DNA from: DATFVJ01 sp963826515
GTDB lineage: Bacteria > Actinomycetota > Actinomycetes > Streptosporangiales > Streptosporangiaceae
Reading direction: 5' to 3'
Length of the DNA stretch: 64,000 nucleotides
NCBI GenBank assembly: GCA_963826515.1
Contig: CAWGXI010000016.1
Coordinates: 558,001-622,000 of the forward strand
The notes under the pieces were generated by a model. The model worked only from the letters and a program-made list of their open reading frames with translations, made no database searches and had not been told where the DNA came from. Below are positions 18,614 through 26,776 of the stretch, one piece after another. A program made the position numbers and the translations under genes. The stretch's first letter is position 1, and every line of letters starts with the position of its first letter.

Positions 18614-19412
18614 ATGACCCGGGCACAAGAGCGCCGGCTGATCGGCGGAGGGTTCGGCCTGGTGTATGTGCTCGTCAACGCGGGCGGACTGCCCTCACCT
18701 GCCGCGCTGGTACTGCGGGCCCTGGCGTTCGCGGCGTTCGCGGCCCTTGGGATCGCCACCGGCCGGACGGTGGCCGAACCCGGCAGCAATGCCCCCCAGG
18801 CGATGCCGTTCAGCCGAAGGTAATGGCTCGTGGTCGCCGCCGAAGCAGCAGCCATAGTCGCCGGGGTGGGCAGTGATCACCTTCGCGCTGCATGCCTCCT
18901 ACGCCGCCGTGGGGTGGATCTCGGTCGTGGTCGGGCTGCACTTCGCCGGGCTGGCGCTGGTCTGGCGGCAGCCCTCCTACAACCGGCTGGGCGCGGCGAT
19001 CACGGCCTGCGGGGCGGCTGGGCTGACGGCCGCGGCGGTTGGCGCCCCGGCCGTTGCGATCGCAGTTGTCGCGGGCGTCGTCCCCGGCGTGCTCCTGCTC
19101 GCGGCCGGCTTGTGGCGCATCGACCGCTTCACCGCCGCCAGGGCAGGGAGCACCCGTCCGGGCGCCGGCACGCGAGCGTCGGCCCGGCCGGACGACCCAG
19201 ACCCAGCCGCAGGGACGTCAAGCCGAGCGGTGATCGTGATCTCGATGAGCTGGTATCCGGGCAGCGGGGTAGGCGGATGCTGCAGGAGTGAGTCCGGGTC
19301 GCGGCGCTATACCGATCAAGACACTGGACATACAGATTTGGGCCTTCTGCGGGCACGGCCGGTATTCCCGCCAGAACGGCGGATCGCGCACGTCAAGCGG
19401 TTTACTGCTTGA
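18614..19412 (+). pseudogene. Conserved integral membrane protein, nonsense codon plus frameshift
   Basis: AAGGAG lies 8 bp before the ATG at 18614. The first 69 residues carry two helices (GGGFGLVYVLVNAGG and LVLRALAFAAFAALGIATG) and end at TAA after PFSRR. The same frame resumes as WLVVAAEAAAIVAGV and a frame change near 18870 leads to ITFALHASYAAVGWISVVVGLHFAGLALVWRQ and two further helices. The pieces read as one six-helix protein of about 190 residues whose tyrosine codon became TAA. I do not recognise a named family. Confidence 0.55.
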
Positions 19413-19633
19413 CTACATGGCGTTGCGCTGGCGCGGCCAGCCGGTCCCCGCATGCCGGCAGTGCAGGCTCGCGATACCCGGTTACGAGTTCTCTGCGGCA
19501 TCCAGGCGGCAGGACCGCTGCCCGGGTAGCCGCGTCCGGGGTACCCGCGGTCGTCGCTTGCCGGGCCCGTGGCCTGCACCCGTGGCCCGCGGAGGCCGCG
19601 AACGGGTCAGGCATCTGCCGGCCGCTGTTGCGC

Positions 19634-20158
19634 CTACCAGCCGACCGCCCGGTCGGTGAGCTCACGGATCAGGTCGGCGTGCCCGTTGTGGCGGGCGTAC
19701 TCCTCGATCATGTGGACGTAGATCCACCGCAGGGAGCAGGGTTCACCTATCCGGGTGAGGCCGGTGTCGCTGAGACTGCGGGCAGCGGCCGCCTTCCGGC
19801 TCGCCTCGCATTCGGCCTGCCATGCCGCCAGTTCGGCTTCCCACTCGGCGCCGTCCATGGGGACCATCTCGCTGTCTTCGATGGCGGGGTCGTAGCAGAC
19901 GTAGTGCGCGCCGGGCTCCCGCTGCAGGACCCGCTGGAATCAGGAGCGCTCGACCTCGGCCATGTGGCGGACCAGGCCGTGCAGGGAGAGCCTGGAGGTT
20001 GCCACGGGGCACGCCTTCCGCGCGTGATCGTCAGCGCCTTCGCACTTGAGCAGCAGCGTCGTCCGGTGGAACTCCAGCCATGCCTCCAGCATCTCCCGCT
20101 CGTCAAGGCCGTCTTTGGGTGGCTCGGTTCGCCTCGGGTCCTCGAAGTCTTTAACCAT
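19634..20158 (-). pseudogene. DinB-superfamily (DUF664, mycothiol-transferase-like) protein with in-frame TGA
   Basis: From the ATG at 20158 a single frame encodes a complete DinB_2/DUF664 protein of about 174 residues. The first helix, MLEAWLEFHRTTLLLKCEG, and SLHGLVRHMAEVER carry the first metal-binding histidines. The C-terminal block RWIYVHMIEEYARHNGHADLIRELTDR is diagnostic. A TGA at 19940-19942 interrupts VERS-FQRVL where the family has tryptophan (TGG). All else is conserved, so the lesion is young or an error. Family members act in mycothiol-dependent detoxification or are uncharacterised. Confidence 0.78.
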
Positions 20159-20590
20159 GAGCCGGAGCCTACTGGCTCGCCCGGTTGCTGCCCGGGATCT
20201 GCGCCGCCTCCGGGCCCGGCGGCCCGAGCCTGGGTCTTCCGCCGAGACGAAGGAGGGGTCGCGCTCCGGCAGGTGCTCCCGCACCGGATAGAGCAACCCG
20301 TCCGCGGGCACAACGGCGACATCGACACCCAAGGGGGATGGGCACGGGGCATGCATAGCCGCGCAGATCAGCCAGTTCAGCAAGCGCATTCAGCGCAAAA
20401 TGATCAAGTCGTTCAGCGAGCAGCCCGGCGGCTCGGGTCGTCAAGTTATGGGCGGGCTTCGTAATGGAGCGCGATGACTGGGACTGGCAAGCTGAGCAGC
20501 GTGTCACTGATGGCCATGGTGTCTGGTGTCAGTGGACGCAGATGACCGGAAGCCATCGTGCATGATTGCCGCGGTGCGCGTACCCGGGCG

Positions 20591-21235
20591 CTAGGGGGAG
20601 GTGACCTGCAGTTCCTGGTACATGCCGTCGGCGTAGTGGTTGGGCAGGTTGCAGATCAGCTCGTAACGTCCCGGGGCCAGGGTCAGCGTGGTCCAGCTCA
20701 CCGTGCCCGCCCGGATGCCCTCGCTCGCGCCAGCGCCGCAGCTGGCAGATGCCTCGCCCAGGCTTGCTTTCTCATCGACCGTGCCGTCCGGCCCGGGGAC
20801 CCGCTGGCCGGCTTGGTCTCCCGCGGCGAGCGGCAAGATCACTAGCTCGTGCGTACGCCATCCCCTGTTCTGAGCGACCAGGCTCACCTTCCCGGCGGGC
20901 ACGGTGGCCGGTACCGCCCGCAGCATCATGTGCGCTCCCAGCGGGGCGGTACCGCCCATCATCTGGGTCATTCCCATATCGGCAAGCGTCACGGTGACCG
21001 TGCTCCCGGGCAGATCCGGCGGCGCTGTGCAGGTCAGCGTGGCGAAGTGATACCCAGCGCCAGGCGCAGATCCGCCGCCCATCATCCCCGGGCCAGGCGC
21101 GCTGCCTGCGGGTAGTGATGCACCGCCGGCCCCTGCCGGGCCAGGCCCGCCGCCAGAGCCGCATCCGGCCAGCGCCAGGCTCGCGATGGCCACCGCCAGC
21201 GCCAGTGTTCTCCCCGCTGCCAGCTTCATCCGCAT
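20591..21235 (-). CDS. Cupredoxin-like copper-binding lipoprotein
   Basis: Translation from the ATG at 21235 gives 214 residues with a lipoprotein signal: basic start MRMKLAAGR, hydrophobic stretch LALAVAIASLALAG and lipobox cysteine in LAGCGSG. A Gly/Pro/Ser/Met-rich linker follows. The C-terminal 130 residues have a plastocyanin/sulfocyanin-like pattern with a ligand cluster in YELICNLPNHYADGMYQEL (Cys, His and Met spaced as in blue-copper sites) and an upstream His in RGWRTHELVILPL. It is probably anchored on the outer face of the membrane and binds copper. The methionine-rich linker fits copper handling. The partner is unknown. Confidence 0.78.
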   Translation of the reverse strand: MRMKLAAGRTLALAVAIASLALAGCGSGGGPGPAGAGGASLPAGSAPGPGMMGGGSAPGAGYHFATLTCTAPPDLPGSTVTVTLADMGMTQMMGGTAPLGAHMMLRAVPATVPAGKVSLVAQNRGWRTHELVILPLAAGDQAGQRVPGPDGTVDEKASLGEASASCGAGASEGIRAGTVSWTTLTLAPGRYELICNLPNHYADGMYQELQVTSP

Positions 21236-21385
21236 GCCAGCAGTACAAGCGCTCCGGCCCTGGAACCGGCAGGGCCAGAAGTCCCGGCAACCCGCCCCGG
21301 CCGGCACCCTCGCATTGCTTCCGCGGGGGGGCGCCCGTCAGGCGCGCCCGGCCGGCGATGCATGCAGTGCAGGTGAACGTGACCC

Positions 21386-21600
21386 TCAATTCCCGTTGAA
21401 AACGAAGAAAGCGCGCGCGCTGTCACCGAACAGCTCGCGTAGTTTCTCGTCCGCCTCGCCGGGATGAGGGCGCCAAGGCCCCTGCCAAGACCTCGCTACT
21501 GCTGAGGCCGCGGTTGAGGAACGCCATCTCCTGCAGCCGCCTGGACAGCGTCTCGAAGTTCCACGCGGTGGTCTCGAATACCGGCTGCACGACGCCGTTG
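21386..21600 (-). pseudogene. Joined fragments of GyrB and threonine aldolase-like genes
   Basis: On the minus strand one frame reads VFETTAWNFETLSRRLQEMA and FLNRGL, a signature of the ATPase/transducer region of GyrB or ParE. About 40 bp later another frame reads GEADEKLRELFGDSARAFFV then FNG, which resembles the start of L-threonine aldolase. Each piece is under 60 residues and both end abruptly; the second stops at TGA. These are remnants only. The GyrB match is the stronger of the two. Confidence 0.5.
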
Positions 21601-21608
21601 CCTGGGGC

Positions 21609-22415
21609 GTGCGCGGGGCCGGGGCGGTGCGCCGCAGGGTGGCTCTGACCGGGCAGTTCGCCTCGGTCGATGCGGACCTGACCGCGCGGGAGAATCTCGT
21701 GCTGGTGGGCCGTCTCCTGGGGCATTCGTGGCGGGGGGCGAGGGCCCGGGCCGGCGAGCTGCTCGCCGAGTTCGGCCTGGCCGAGGCGGCCGGCCGGCAG
21801 GTGCTGGCGCTATCGGGGGGGCATGCGCCGCCGCCTGGACATCGCGGCAAGCGTCATCGTCGCGCCGGACCTGCTGTTCCTCGACGAGCCCACCACCGGG
21901 GGGACCCGGTCAGCCGCAGGCACGCCTGGCAGATCGTCCGCGCCATCGGCGCCCGCGGCGCGACCGTGCTGCTCACCACGCAATACCTCGACGAAGCCGA
22001 CCGCCTCGCGGACCAGATCGCTGTCATCGACAATGGCAAGATCATTGCCGAGGGCACCAGCGGGCAGCTGAGGTCCTCGGTGGGGATCGGCACGGTGCGG
22101 GTCCGGCTGGCCGACCCCGCGCAGCGCGACGCCGCGCGGCGAGTGCTGTCGCGGGAACTCGGCGTGCCGGTCCGCCCGGAATCCGACGCAGCGGCGCTGG
22201 CCGCGACCATCTCCGCGGGGAACGGGGAACCCGCGATCGGTGCGCGAACCGGGCGCGCGCTCACCGCGCTGGCGCACTCCGGTGTCGCGGTCACCGGCTT
22301 CGCCCTCGGCCAGCCGAGCCTGGACGAGGTGTTCCTCGCCCTGACCGGTCACCCGGCCGAGGCCGGGGACCTCCCGGCGGAGGCCCGGACCGCCAGCGGG
22401 GAGATGGCCCGGTGA
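21609..22415 (+). pseudogene. Drug-type ABC transporter ATPase (DrrA-like), head missing
   Basis: The frame begins inside the ATPase domain: VALTGQFASVDADLTARENL, then the signature region LALSGGMRRRLDIAAS, Walker B LLFLDEPTTG and the H-loop region LLTTQYLDEADRLADQ. The Walker A segment expected upstream is absent, replaced by the GyrB fragment. Frame changes occur near 21820 and 21905 (around DEPTTG). The C-terminal domain to LDEVFLALTGHP is well preserved. It overlaps the permease start (GTGA). Without Walker A the protein cannot hydrolyse ATP. Confidence 0.75.
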
Positions 22416-23133
22416 GCTCTCCCGCCGTCACCGCCCGAACCCTGCACGCGGCGATATCCGACCGTCCCCGGCCTGCGCCGGCGGGCGCGCTGTCGGCGTC
22501 GGTCACCTTCGCCTGGCGCGCCATGCTGAAGATCAGGCACGGCCCGAGCAACTGGCCGACGTCCTCGGGATCCCGATCTTGTTCACGGTGATGTTCACCT
22601 ATCTGTTCGGCGGCGCGCTCGCCGGGTCGGCCCGCGCGTACCTGCAGTTCCTTTGCCCGGCAGCCTCGTCCTGGCCGTCCTGTTCCTCACCGTCTACACC
22701 GGGGTGACCCTCAACAGGGATCTGGCCGGCGGCGCCTTCGACCGGTTCCGCGCGCTGCCTGTCTGGCGGGCCGCCCCGATCGCCGGCGGCCTGCTCGGCG
22801 ACGCCGGCCGGTACCTGCCCGCCTCGGCTCTGGTCATCGGCCTGGGCCTGGCCCGGGCTTCCGCCCCCACGGCGGCGCCATCGGCATGCTCGCCGCCGTG
22901 GGCCTGGTCCTGCTGTTCGCATCCTGCCTGTCGTGGGCCTGGATCGCCCTCGGTCTGATCCTGCGCACCCCCAACGCGGTGATGAGCGCCGGCTTCACGC
23001 TGATGTTCCCGCCGACCGCGACCTGATGTCCGGCACCGCCACGGCGGCGCAGATCGGATGGGTGCTCGCCGAGGCCGCCTGCGCCGCCATCTTCGCCCGG
23101 CTCGCCCTGCGCCTGTACCGCGGCAAGCAATGA
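22412..23133 (+). pseudogene. ABC-2 type permease (DrrB-like), several frameshifts
   Basis: The GTG at 22412 overlaps the ATPase stop. Recognisable permease segments appear in successive frames: SVTFAWRAMLKIRHGP, ILFTVMFTYLFGGALAGSAR, LVLAVLFLTVYTGVTLNRDL with GGAFDRFRALPVWR, SWAWIALGLILRTPNAV, and the last helix LAEAACAAIFARLALRLYRG to the stop at 23133. Near 23010 a stretch between PNAVMSAGFTLMFP and LMSGTATAAQ is shortened. The pair resembles daunorubicin-type exporters. It is not functional as read. Confidence 0.75.
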
Positions 23134-23200
23134 GCCAGGGCCTCCTCCTGCCGGCGCACAGTGCCCTGAGAGGCGTTCATGACCGCTGACCTGGACCGGC

Positions 23201-23589
23201 GTGCGGGTCCGCGACGAGATGGAACAAGCTAGGCGGGAGTTCCGCCGGCTCCTGGGCGACGCGACCAAGGCCGGCCTGGCCCGCCCGTCCGACGGGACGA
23301 AGTGGACCAACCAGGAGCGCCCCGGCGGGCGGCGGCTGGACCGGCACGGCGCCGGGCGGATCGTCCGGCGCATCGCCCGCCGCGCCGGGATCACCAAGTC
23401 CGTCGGACCCCACACGCTGCGCCATGCGTTCATCGCCGCCGCGCTGGACGCCGGAGTCCCGCTACGGGACGTGCAGGAAGCCGTCGCACGCTGATCCGCG
23501 GACCACGATGAAGATAGGACCGGGCCAGGACCTCGCTAGATCGGCACACCACTTATATCGTCGCCGCCTATGTAGCCGGAGCCGCCAGG
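23201..23589 (+). pseudogene. Tyrosine integrase, C-terminal remnant
   Basis: The frame gives AGRIVRRIARRAGITKSVGP followed by HTLRHAFIAAALDAG, the HxLRH catalytic box, then VPLRDVQEAVAR. After a frame change near 23490 comes ADPRTTM and, in another frame, HTTYIVAAYVAGAAR with the region of the catalytic tyrosine damaged. The N-terminal two thirds are absent. It differs from the integrase at 48.7 kb. The toxin-antitoxin pair just downstream may be cargo of the element it served. Confidence 0.7.
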
Positions 23590-23734
23590 TAACGACGGGC
23601 CGCCCCGGCTGGGTAGTCAGCGGCCGGAACCCTCAGCGCGCTGGGCCAGCCTCCCCGCTGCTGGCCCGGCGTCGCTCGCGCCGGCGGCCGCCGCAGATAC
23701 CCTGACTGTCGTACCGCTGTGCTACCGTCGTGTC

Positions 23735-23995
23735 ATGGCCGTCCGCAAGAAGCGCTCCATCTCCATCCCGCCCGAGCTCGACGCCGAGATCGCCGCGGCC
23801 GCTCAGGCTGCCGGGATGAGCTACAGCGCCTGGGTCGCCCAGACCGCGCGGAAGGAATTCATCATCCGGGCGGGCCTGGAAGCGGTCAGCCAGTACGAGG
23901 CCGAGCACGGCCCGTTCACCTCGGACGAGATTGCCGAGGCCGACGAATGGGCCACCAGGGTCACCCAGCCATCCGGCGCCCGGCGGACCGCGTGA
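23735..23995 (+). CDS. VapB-like antitoxin (ribbon-helix-helix type)
   Basis: An 86-residue protein. Residues 5-40, KKRSISIPPELDAEIAAAAQ then AAGMSYSAWV, have the strand-helix-helix pattern of ribbon-helix-helix DNA-binding antitoxins. The acidic C-terminal part (YEAEHGPFTSDEIAEADEW) is the usual toxin-neutralising tail. The stop overlaps the GTG start of the PIN toxin gene, the usual antitoxin-first coupling. Such pairs repress their own promoter; I could not define the operator. Intact, though it lies next to an integrase remnant. Confidence 0.82.
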   Translation: MAVRKKRSISIPPELDAEIAAAAQAAGMSYSAWVAQTARKEFIIRAGLEAVSQYEAEHGPFTSDEIAEADEWATRVTQPSGARRTA

Positions 23996-24375
23996 CCGGG
24001 GCCACCTACGACTCCGGGGCGCTGATCGCGGCCGAACGGGGTGAGCGGCTGATGTGGGCCCGCCATCGCGCCCTGCTGCTCCGCCGCGTCGTACCGACAG
24101 TCCCCGCCCCCGTTGTTGCCCAGTGCTGGCGAGGTACACCCCGCCAGGCGCAGCTCGCCCGGCTCCTGGCCGGATGCGCAGTCGAAACTCTCGATGACAC
24201 TAGGGCTAGGGCCACCGGAACCCTCGCCGGCCGCGCCCGCACCACCGACATCGTCGACGCCAACGTCGTCGAAGGCGCCCTCCGGCGCGGCGACCTCATC
24301 ATCAGCTCCGACGAAGGCGACCTAGCCGCCATCGCCGCGGCCGTCAGCCGCCACATCGACATCGACCACCCGTAA
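23992..24375 (+). CDS. VapC-like toxin (PIN-domain ribonuclease)
   Basis: A 127-residue PIN-domain protein beginning at a GTG that overlaps the antitoxin stop. Catalytic acids are visible: Asp7 in TYDSGALIAAER, the aspartates of TTDIVDANVVEGAL and those of IISSDEGDLAAIA. The position often held by Glu in the second motif reads VVAQCWRG here, a variant I believe common in actinobacterial members. VapC toxins cut tRNA or rRNA when the antitoxin is lost. Gene order, overlap and length all fit a working module. Confidence 0.82.
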   Translation: MTGATYDSGALIAAERGERLMWARHRALLLRRVVPTVPAPVVAQCWRGTPRQAQLARLLAGCAVETLDDTRARATGTLAGRARTTDIVDANVVEGALRRGDLIISSDEGDLAAIAAAVSRHIDIDHP

Positions 24376-24546
24376 CACCCGATCCGGACAGCGGCCACCC
24401 AGCACTATCAGCGACGGTCCGTGCCGAACGGATGGCCAGCCGAAACACGCGGGAACCGCCTAATGCGCGCCCTTCGCCATCGGCTGGTTACCCTTCGTTG
24501 CGCACCCGACCAGTCATTATGTGGTCCGAATGGCGGGGAGGACCGC

Positions 24547-25041
24547 GTGGGTCATGATGGTCAGGTGGAGATCGTGAAGCGGCCGCGGCGGCCAGTAGGT
24601 GTCAGGCGGATCGTGTACCGGCTGCCGCTGTGGCTGTACCGGACAGGACTTGGCGTCCTGCTTGGCCGTAGGTTCGTCCTGATCAACCACATTGGCCGCA
24701 AGTCCGGCAGGCGGCGGCAGGTGGTGGTCGAGGTGGCCCTCCACGACCGGGCAACCGGTGCGGTGACCGTGGTGTCGGGCTTTGGCCCTGGCTCGGACTG
24801 GTACCGGAACTTGCTGGCCCATCCTGGCGCCAGCATCCAGCTGGGTGCACGCTTCAGTCAGGTGCAGGCGGTCCCCGTGCCGCCCGCTCAGGCCGCGGAG
24901 GTGATGGTGGATTACGCCCGGCGGCATCCCCGGGCGGCCAGGCGCCTTTCCCGCTTCATGGGCTTCGTCGTGGACGGCAGTGACGATGACTACCGCGCAG
25001 TTGGCCGCCAGGTACCAGTCCTCAGGCTCACGCCGGGCTGA
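24547..25041 (+). CDS. Deazaflavin (F420)-dependent nitroreductase family protein (DDN-like)
   Basis: The family core runs through LINHIGRKSGRRRQVVVEVA, VVSGFGPGSDWYRNLLAHPG and a C-terminal helix pair ending YARRHPRAARRLSRFMGF. The WYRNLLAHP motif is typical of the F420-binding split-barrel family that includes mycobacterial Ddn. I chose the GTG at 24547 because GGGGAG lies 6 bp upstream and the extra 42 codons from 24421 show no family features; this gives 164 residues. Substrates of most members are unknown, with quinones and nitro compounds typical. It stands alone. Confidence 0.82.
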   Translation: MGHDGQVEIVKRPRRPVGVRRIVYRLPLWLYRTGLGVLLGRRFVLINHIGRKSGRRRQVVVEVALHDRATGAVTVVSGFGPGSDWYRNLLAHPGASIQLGARFSQVQAVPVPPAQAAEVMVDYARRHPRAARRLSRFMGFVVDGSDDDYRAVGRQVPVLRLTPG

Positions 25042-25559
25042 CCCTGTGAGCCGCATCAGCGGCCGCCGCAGATCTTATGGGTGCATTCGGCGCGCTGGCC
25101 CAGATGAGGAGCGGGGCGACCTGCGCTCAGCCCGCCAGCGGCAACGGCTGTTCGCTTCTTTTGGGCGGCGTCGGCTGCTGGCGGTGCGTCTGGCCCGGAT
25201 GGCGGTACCGCCGGGCCGGGTGTGCAGGCTGCCGTTATGTCCACGGACGGCGTCCGGCGCTGCTGGGTGATCTTGAAAGTGAGCCGGGTCAGTTCCCTGG
25301 AGAGCCGGGGGGCGAAGCCTCAGAGTCGATCATGGACCAGTGGATCATGGTGCGGGAGCGTTCTGGGAGCGTCTCGTATTATCCCGACTGCAGGATTAAG
25401 CCGCACAGCTGAGCGGCAAATCGCGTTTGCCCAGTTCAGGAAGGTGCAGGGTAGTCACGGAGTCGGCATAATCCGGGCCCCCCCGAGCCACCTCTCGCCA
25501 CGCATGGCATGCATGCCTGTCCCAGCGTCGAGGTGCGTTTCCGCTGGCAAGCAGAGGGC

Positions 25560-25830
25560 TGAACGGCGTCGCGCCGAGCCCGTCTGGTTGCGGTCGCGGA
25601 TCAGCACGACCTGGACCGTGCGGGTGCCGAATACGCCGTGCCACAGACAGGTGATGACGGCGGCCTGCACGGTGGCGGTCTTGCCGTAGCGGCGCACGGT
25701 GACCGGGGCAAAGGACGTGCTGCCGGCGAGGGCGGCCGGGGACGGCAGCCGGTGGCCCTTGGTGCGGGGCCCGGCCCCGCGTGCCGGTGCGCGGGCCGGG
25801 CAGCTCATACAGGAACGGACGCGACGTTGG
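25560..25830 (-). pseudogene. IS701-like transposase fragment
   Basis: The minus strand encodes FAPVTVRRYGKTATVQAAVI and TCLWHGVFGTRTVQVVLIRD, a block typical of the core of IS701-type DDE transposases, preceded in a neighbouring frame by a basic linker with YELPGPRTGTRGR. Neither end of the gene nor a terminal repeat is visible. The fragment lies between an unannotated stretch and an antiporter remnant. Confidence 0.6.
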
Positions 25831-25859
25831 CCACGGTGACATCCAGCTGGGCGGCCAGG

Positions 25860-26090
25860 CCTGAACACGCTGGATAACGACACCCGCGCCCGGCCGCTGC
25901 GGGTGGCCGGCCATCGCGGTAATCGCGGCGGTGACCTCGGGCGTGTCCGCGGCCAGGCCGGGCAGCGCCTCCGGCAGGCCCAGGCGCTCCCGGCCCGCTG
26001 AAGCAGGAAGACCAGCACCCAGCTCGCCGCCAGGCTGACAACTGAACCGGCCAGGAAGGCCGCTGCCGCAACCGCTACTGACGTCCCTGC
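25860..26090 (-). pseudogene. Sodium/calcium antiporter-like remnant
   Basis: On the minus strand the pieces VVSLAASWVLVFLLQRAG and GLPEALPGLAADTPEVTAAI followed by TAMAGHPQRPGAGVVI, read across two frames, resemble the first alpha repeat of Ca2+/Na+:cation antiporters (the family consensus has ERLGLPEALLG and APEITSA). It ends at the IS701-like fragment. About 70 residues remain. Assignment rests on my memory of the family pattern and is moderately sure. Confidence 0.45.
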
Positions 26091-26192
26091 CGATCCTCCA
26101 GACCTGGCCAGGCACCAGCGCCGCGTCGCCCCGGCCGGCTCGCCCGGGCCGTCACGCGCTGACCTGAGGTGCATCTGCCGATATAGTTATTA

Positions 26193-26205
26193 TGCAATCG
26201 TTGCA
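26193..26205. promoter_or_regulatory. Putative MarR operator upstream of the marR-clc operon
   Basis: TGCAA-TCG-TTGCA is a perfect 5-bp inverted repeat in an AT-rich patch (ATATAGTTATTATGC) 29 bp before the MarR start. Autoregulation from such a site is usual for MarR proteins. The assignment is by position and symmetry only. Confidence 0.4.
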
Positions 26206-26233
26206 GTGAGCAAGTTAAATTGGCGGGCGGGGC

Positions 26234-26776
26234 ATGACTGAGGACGTGGCGGATGAGGCCGCGGTGGACGCGGTGCTGACGGCGAGCCGCACGCTGGTCG
26301 CGGTGGCCACCCAGTCGCTGGGCGCGGCCGCGGAGGACACCACGATCGCCCAGTACCGGGCGCTGGTGGTGCTCGCCTCCCGCGGGCCGCAGCGGATGAC
26401 TGACCTCGCCAGGGCGCTGGATGTCACGCCGTCCACGGCCGGGCGGATGTGCGACCGGCTGCTGCGCAAGGGCCTGATCCGCCGACACCGCGCCCGCGCC
26501 GACCGCCGCGCCGTGCAGGTGTCCATCACCGCCGCCGGCCGGCAGGTCGTGGACCAGGCGACCGCCCGGCGGCGGGCGCTGATCGCCGTCATCCTGGGCA
26601 GGCTCCCGGCCCGGCAGCAGTCGGCGGTGGCCGGCGCGCTGCGGGCGTTCGCCGCCGCGGCCGGGGAGATCCCCGACAGCCAGTGGCCGGCAGATCCTCC
26701 GGAAGCGCCGTCGGCTGCGCCTGCCAGGATGAAACGGGAACCAGCACGCTCCAGCGGCGCAGAGGGACGATCATGA
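26234..26776 (+). CDS. MarR-family transcriptional regulator
   Basis: A 180-residue winged-helix regulator. The recognition region is MTDLARALDVTPSTAGRMCDRLLRKGLIRR and the wing HRARADRRAVQVSITAAGRQ. Flanking helices form the dimer interface. The C-terminal 40 residues are a Pro/Ala-rich extension beyond the domain. Its stop overlaps the ATG of the ClC channel gene, so the two are one operon and the regulator probably controls the channel. A symmetric site precedes it. The ligand is unknown. Confidence 0.9.
   Translation: MTEDVADEAAVDAVLTASRTLVAVATQSLGAAAEDTTIAQYRALVVLASRGPQRMTDLARALDVTPSTAGRMCDRLLRKGLIRRHRARADRRAVQVSITAAGRQVVDQATARRRALIAVILGRLPARQQSAVAGALRAFAAAAGEIPDSQWPADPPEAPSAAPARMKREPARSSGAEGRS

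Noticed and set aside
16826..18628. 600-codon minus-strand frame
   Set aside because: Antisense to the MASE1 kinase and its regulator; no domain signature.
19940..19942. TGA as selenocysteine codon in the DinB-like gene
   Set aside because: No SECIS-like hairpin follows, and the family has Trp here (TGG), so a point change or read error is simpler.
21609..23133. Antibiotic biosynthetic cluster suggested by DrrAB-like genes
   Set aside because: Both transporter genes are broken, and no biosynthetic enzymes lie nearby.
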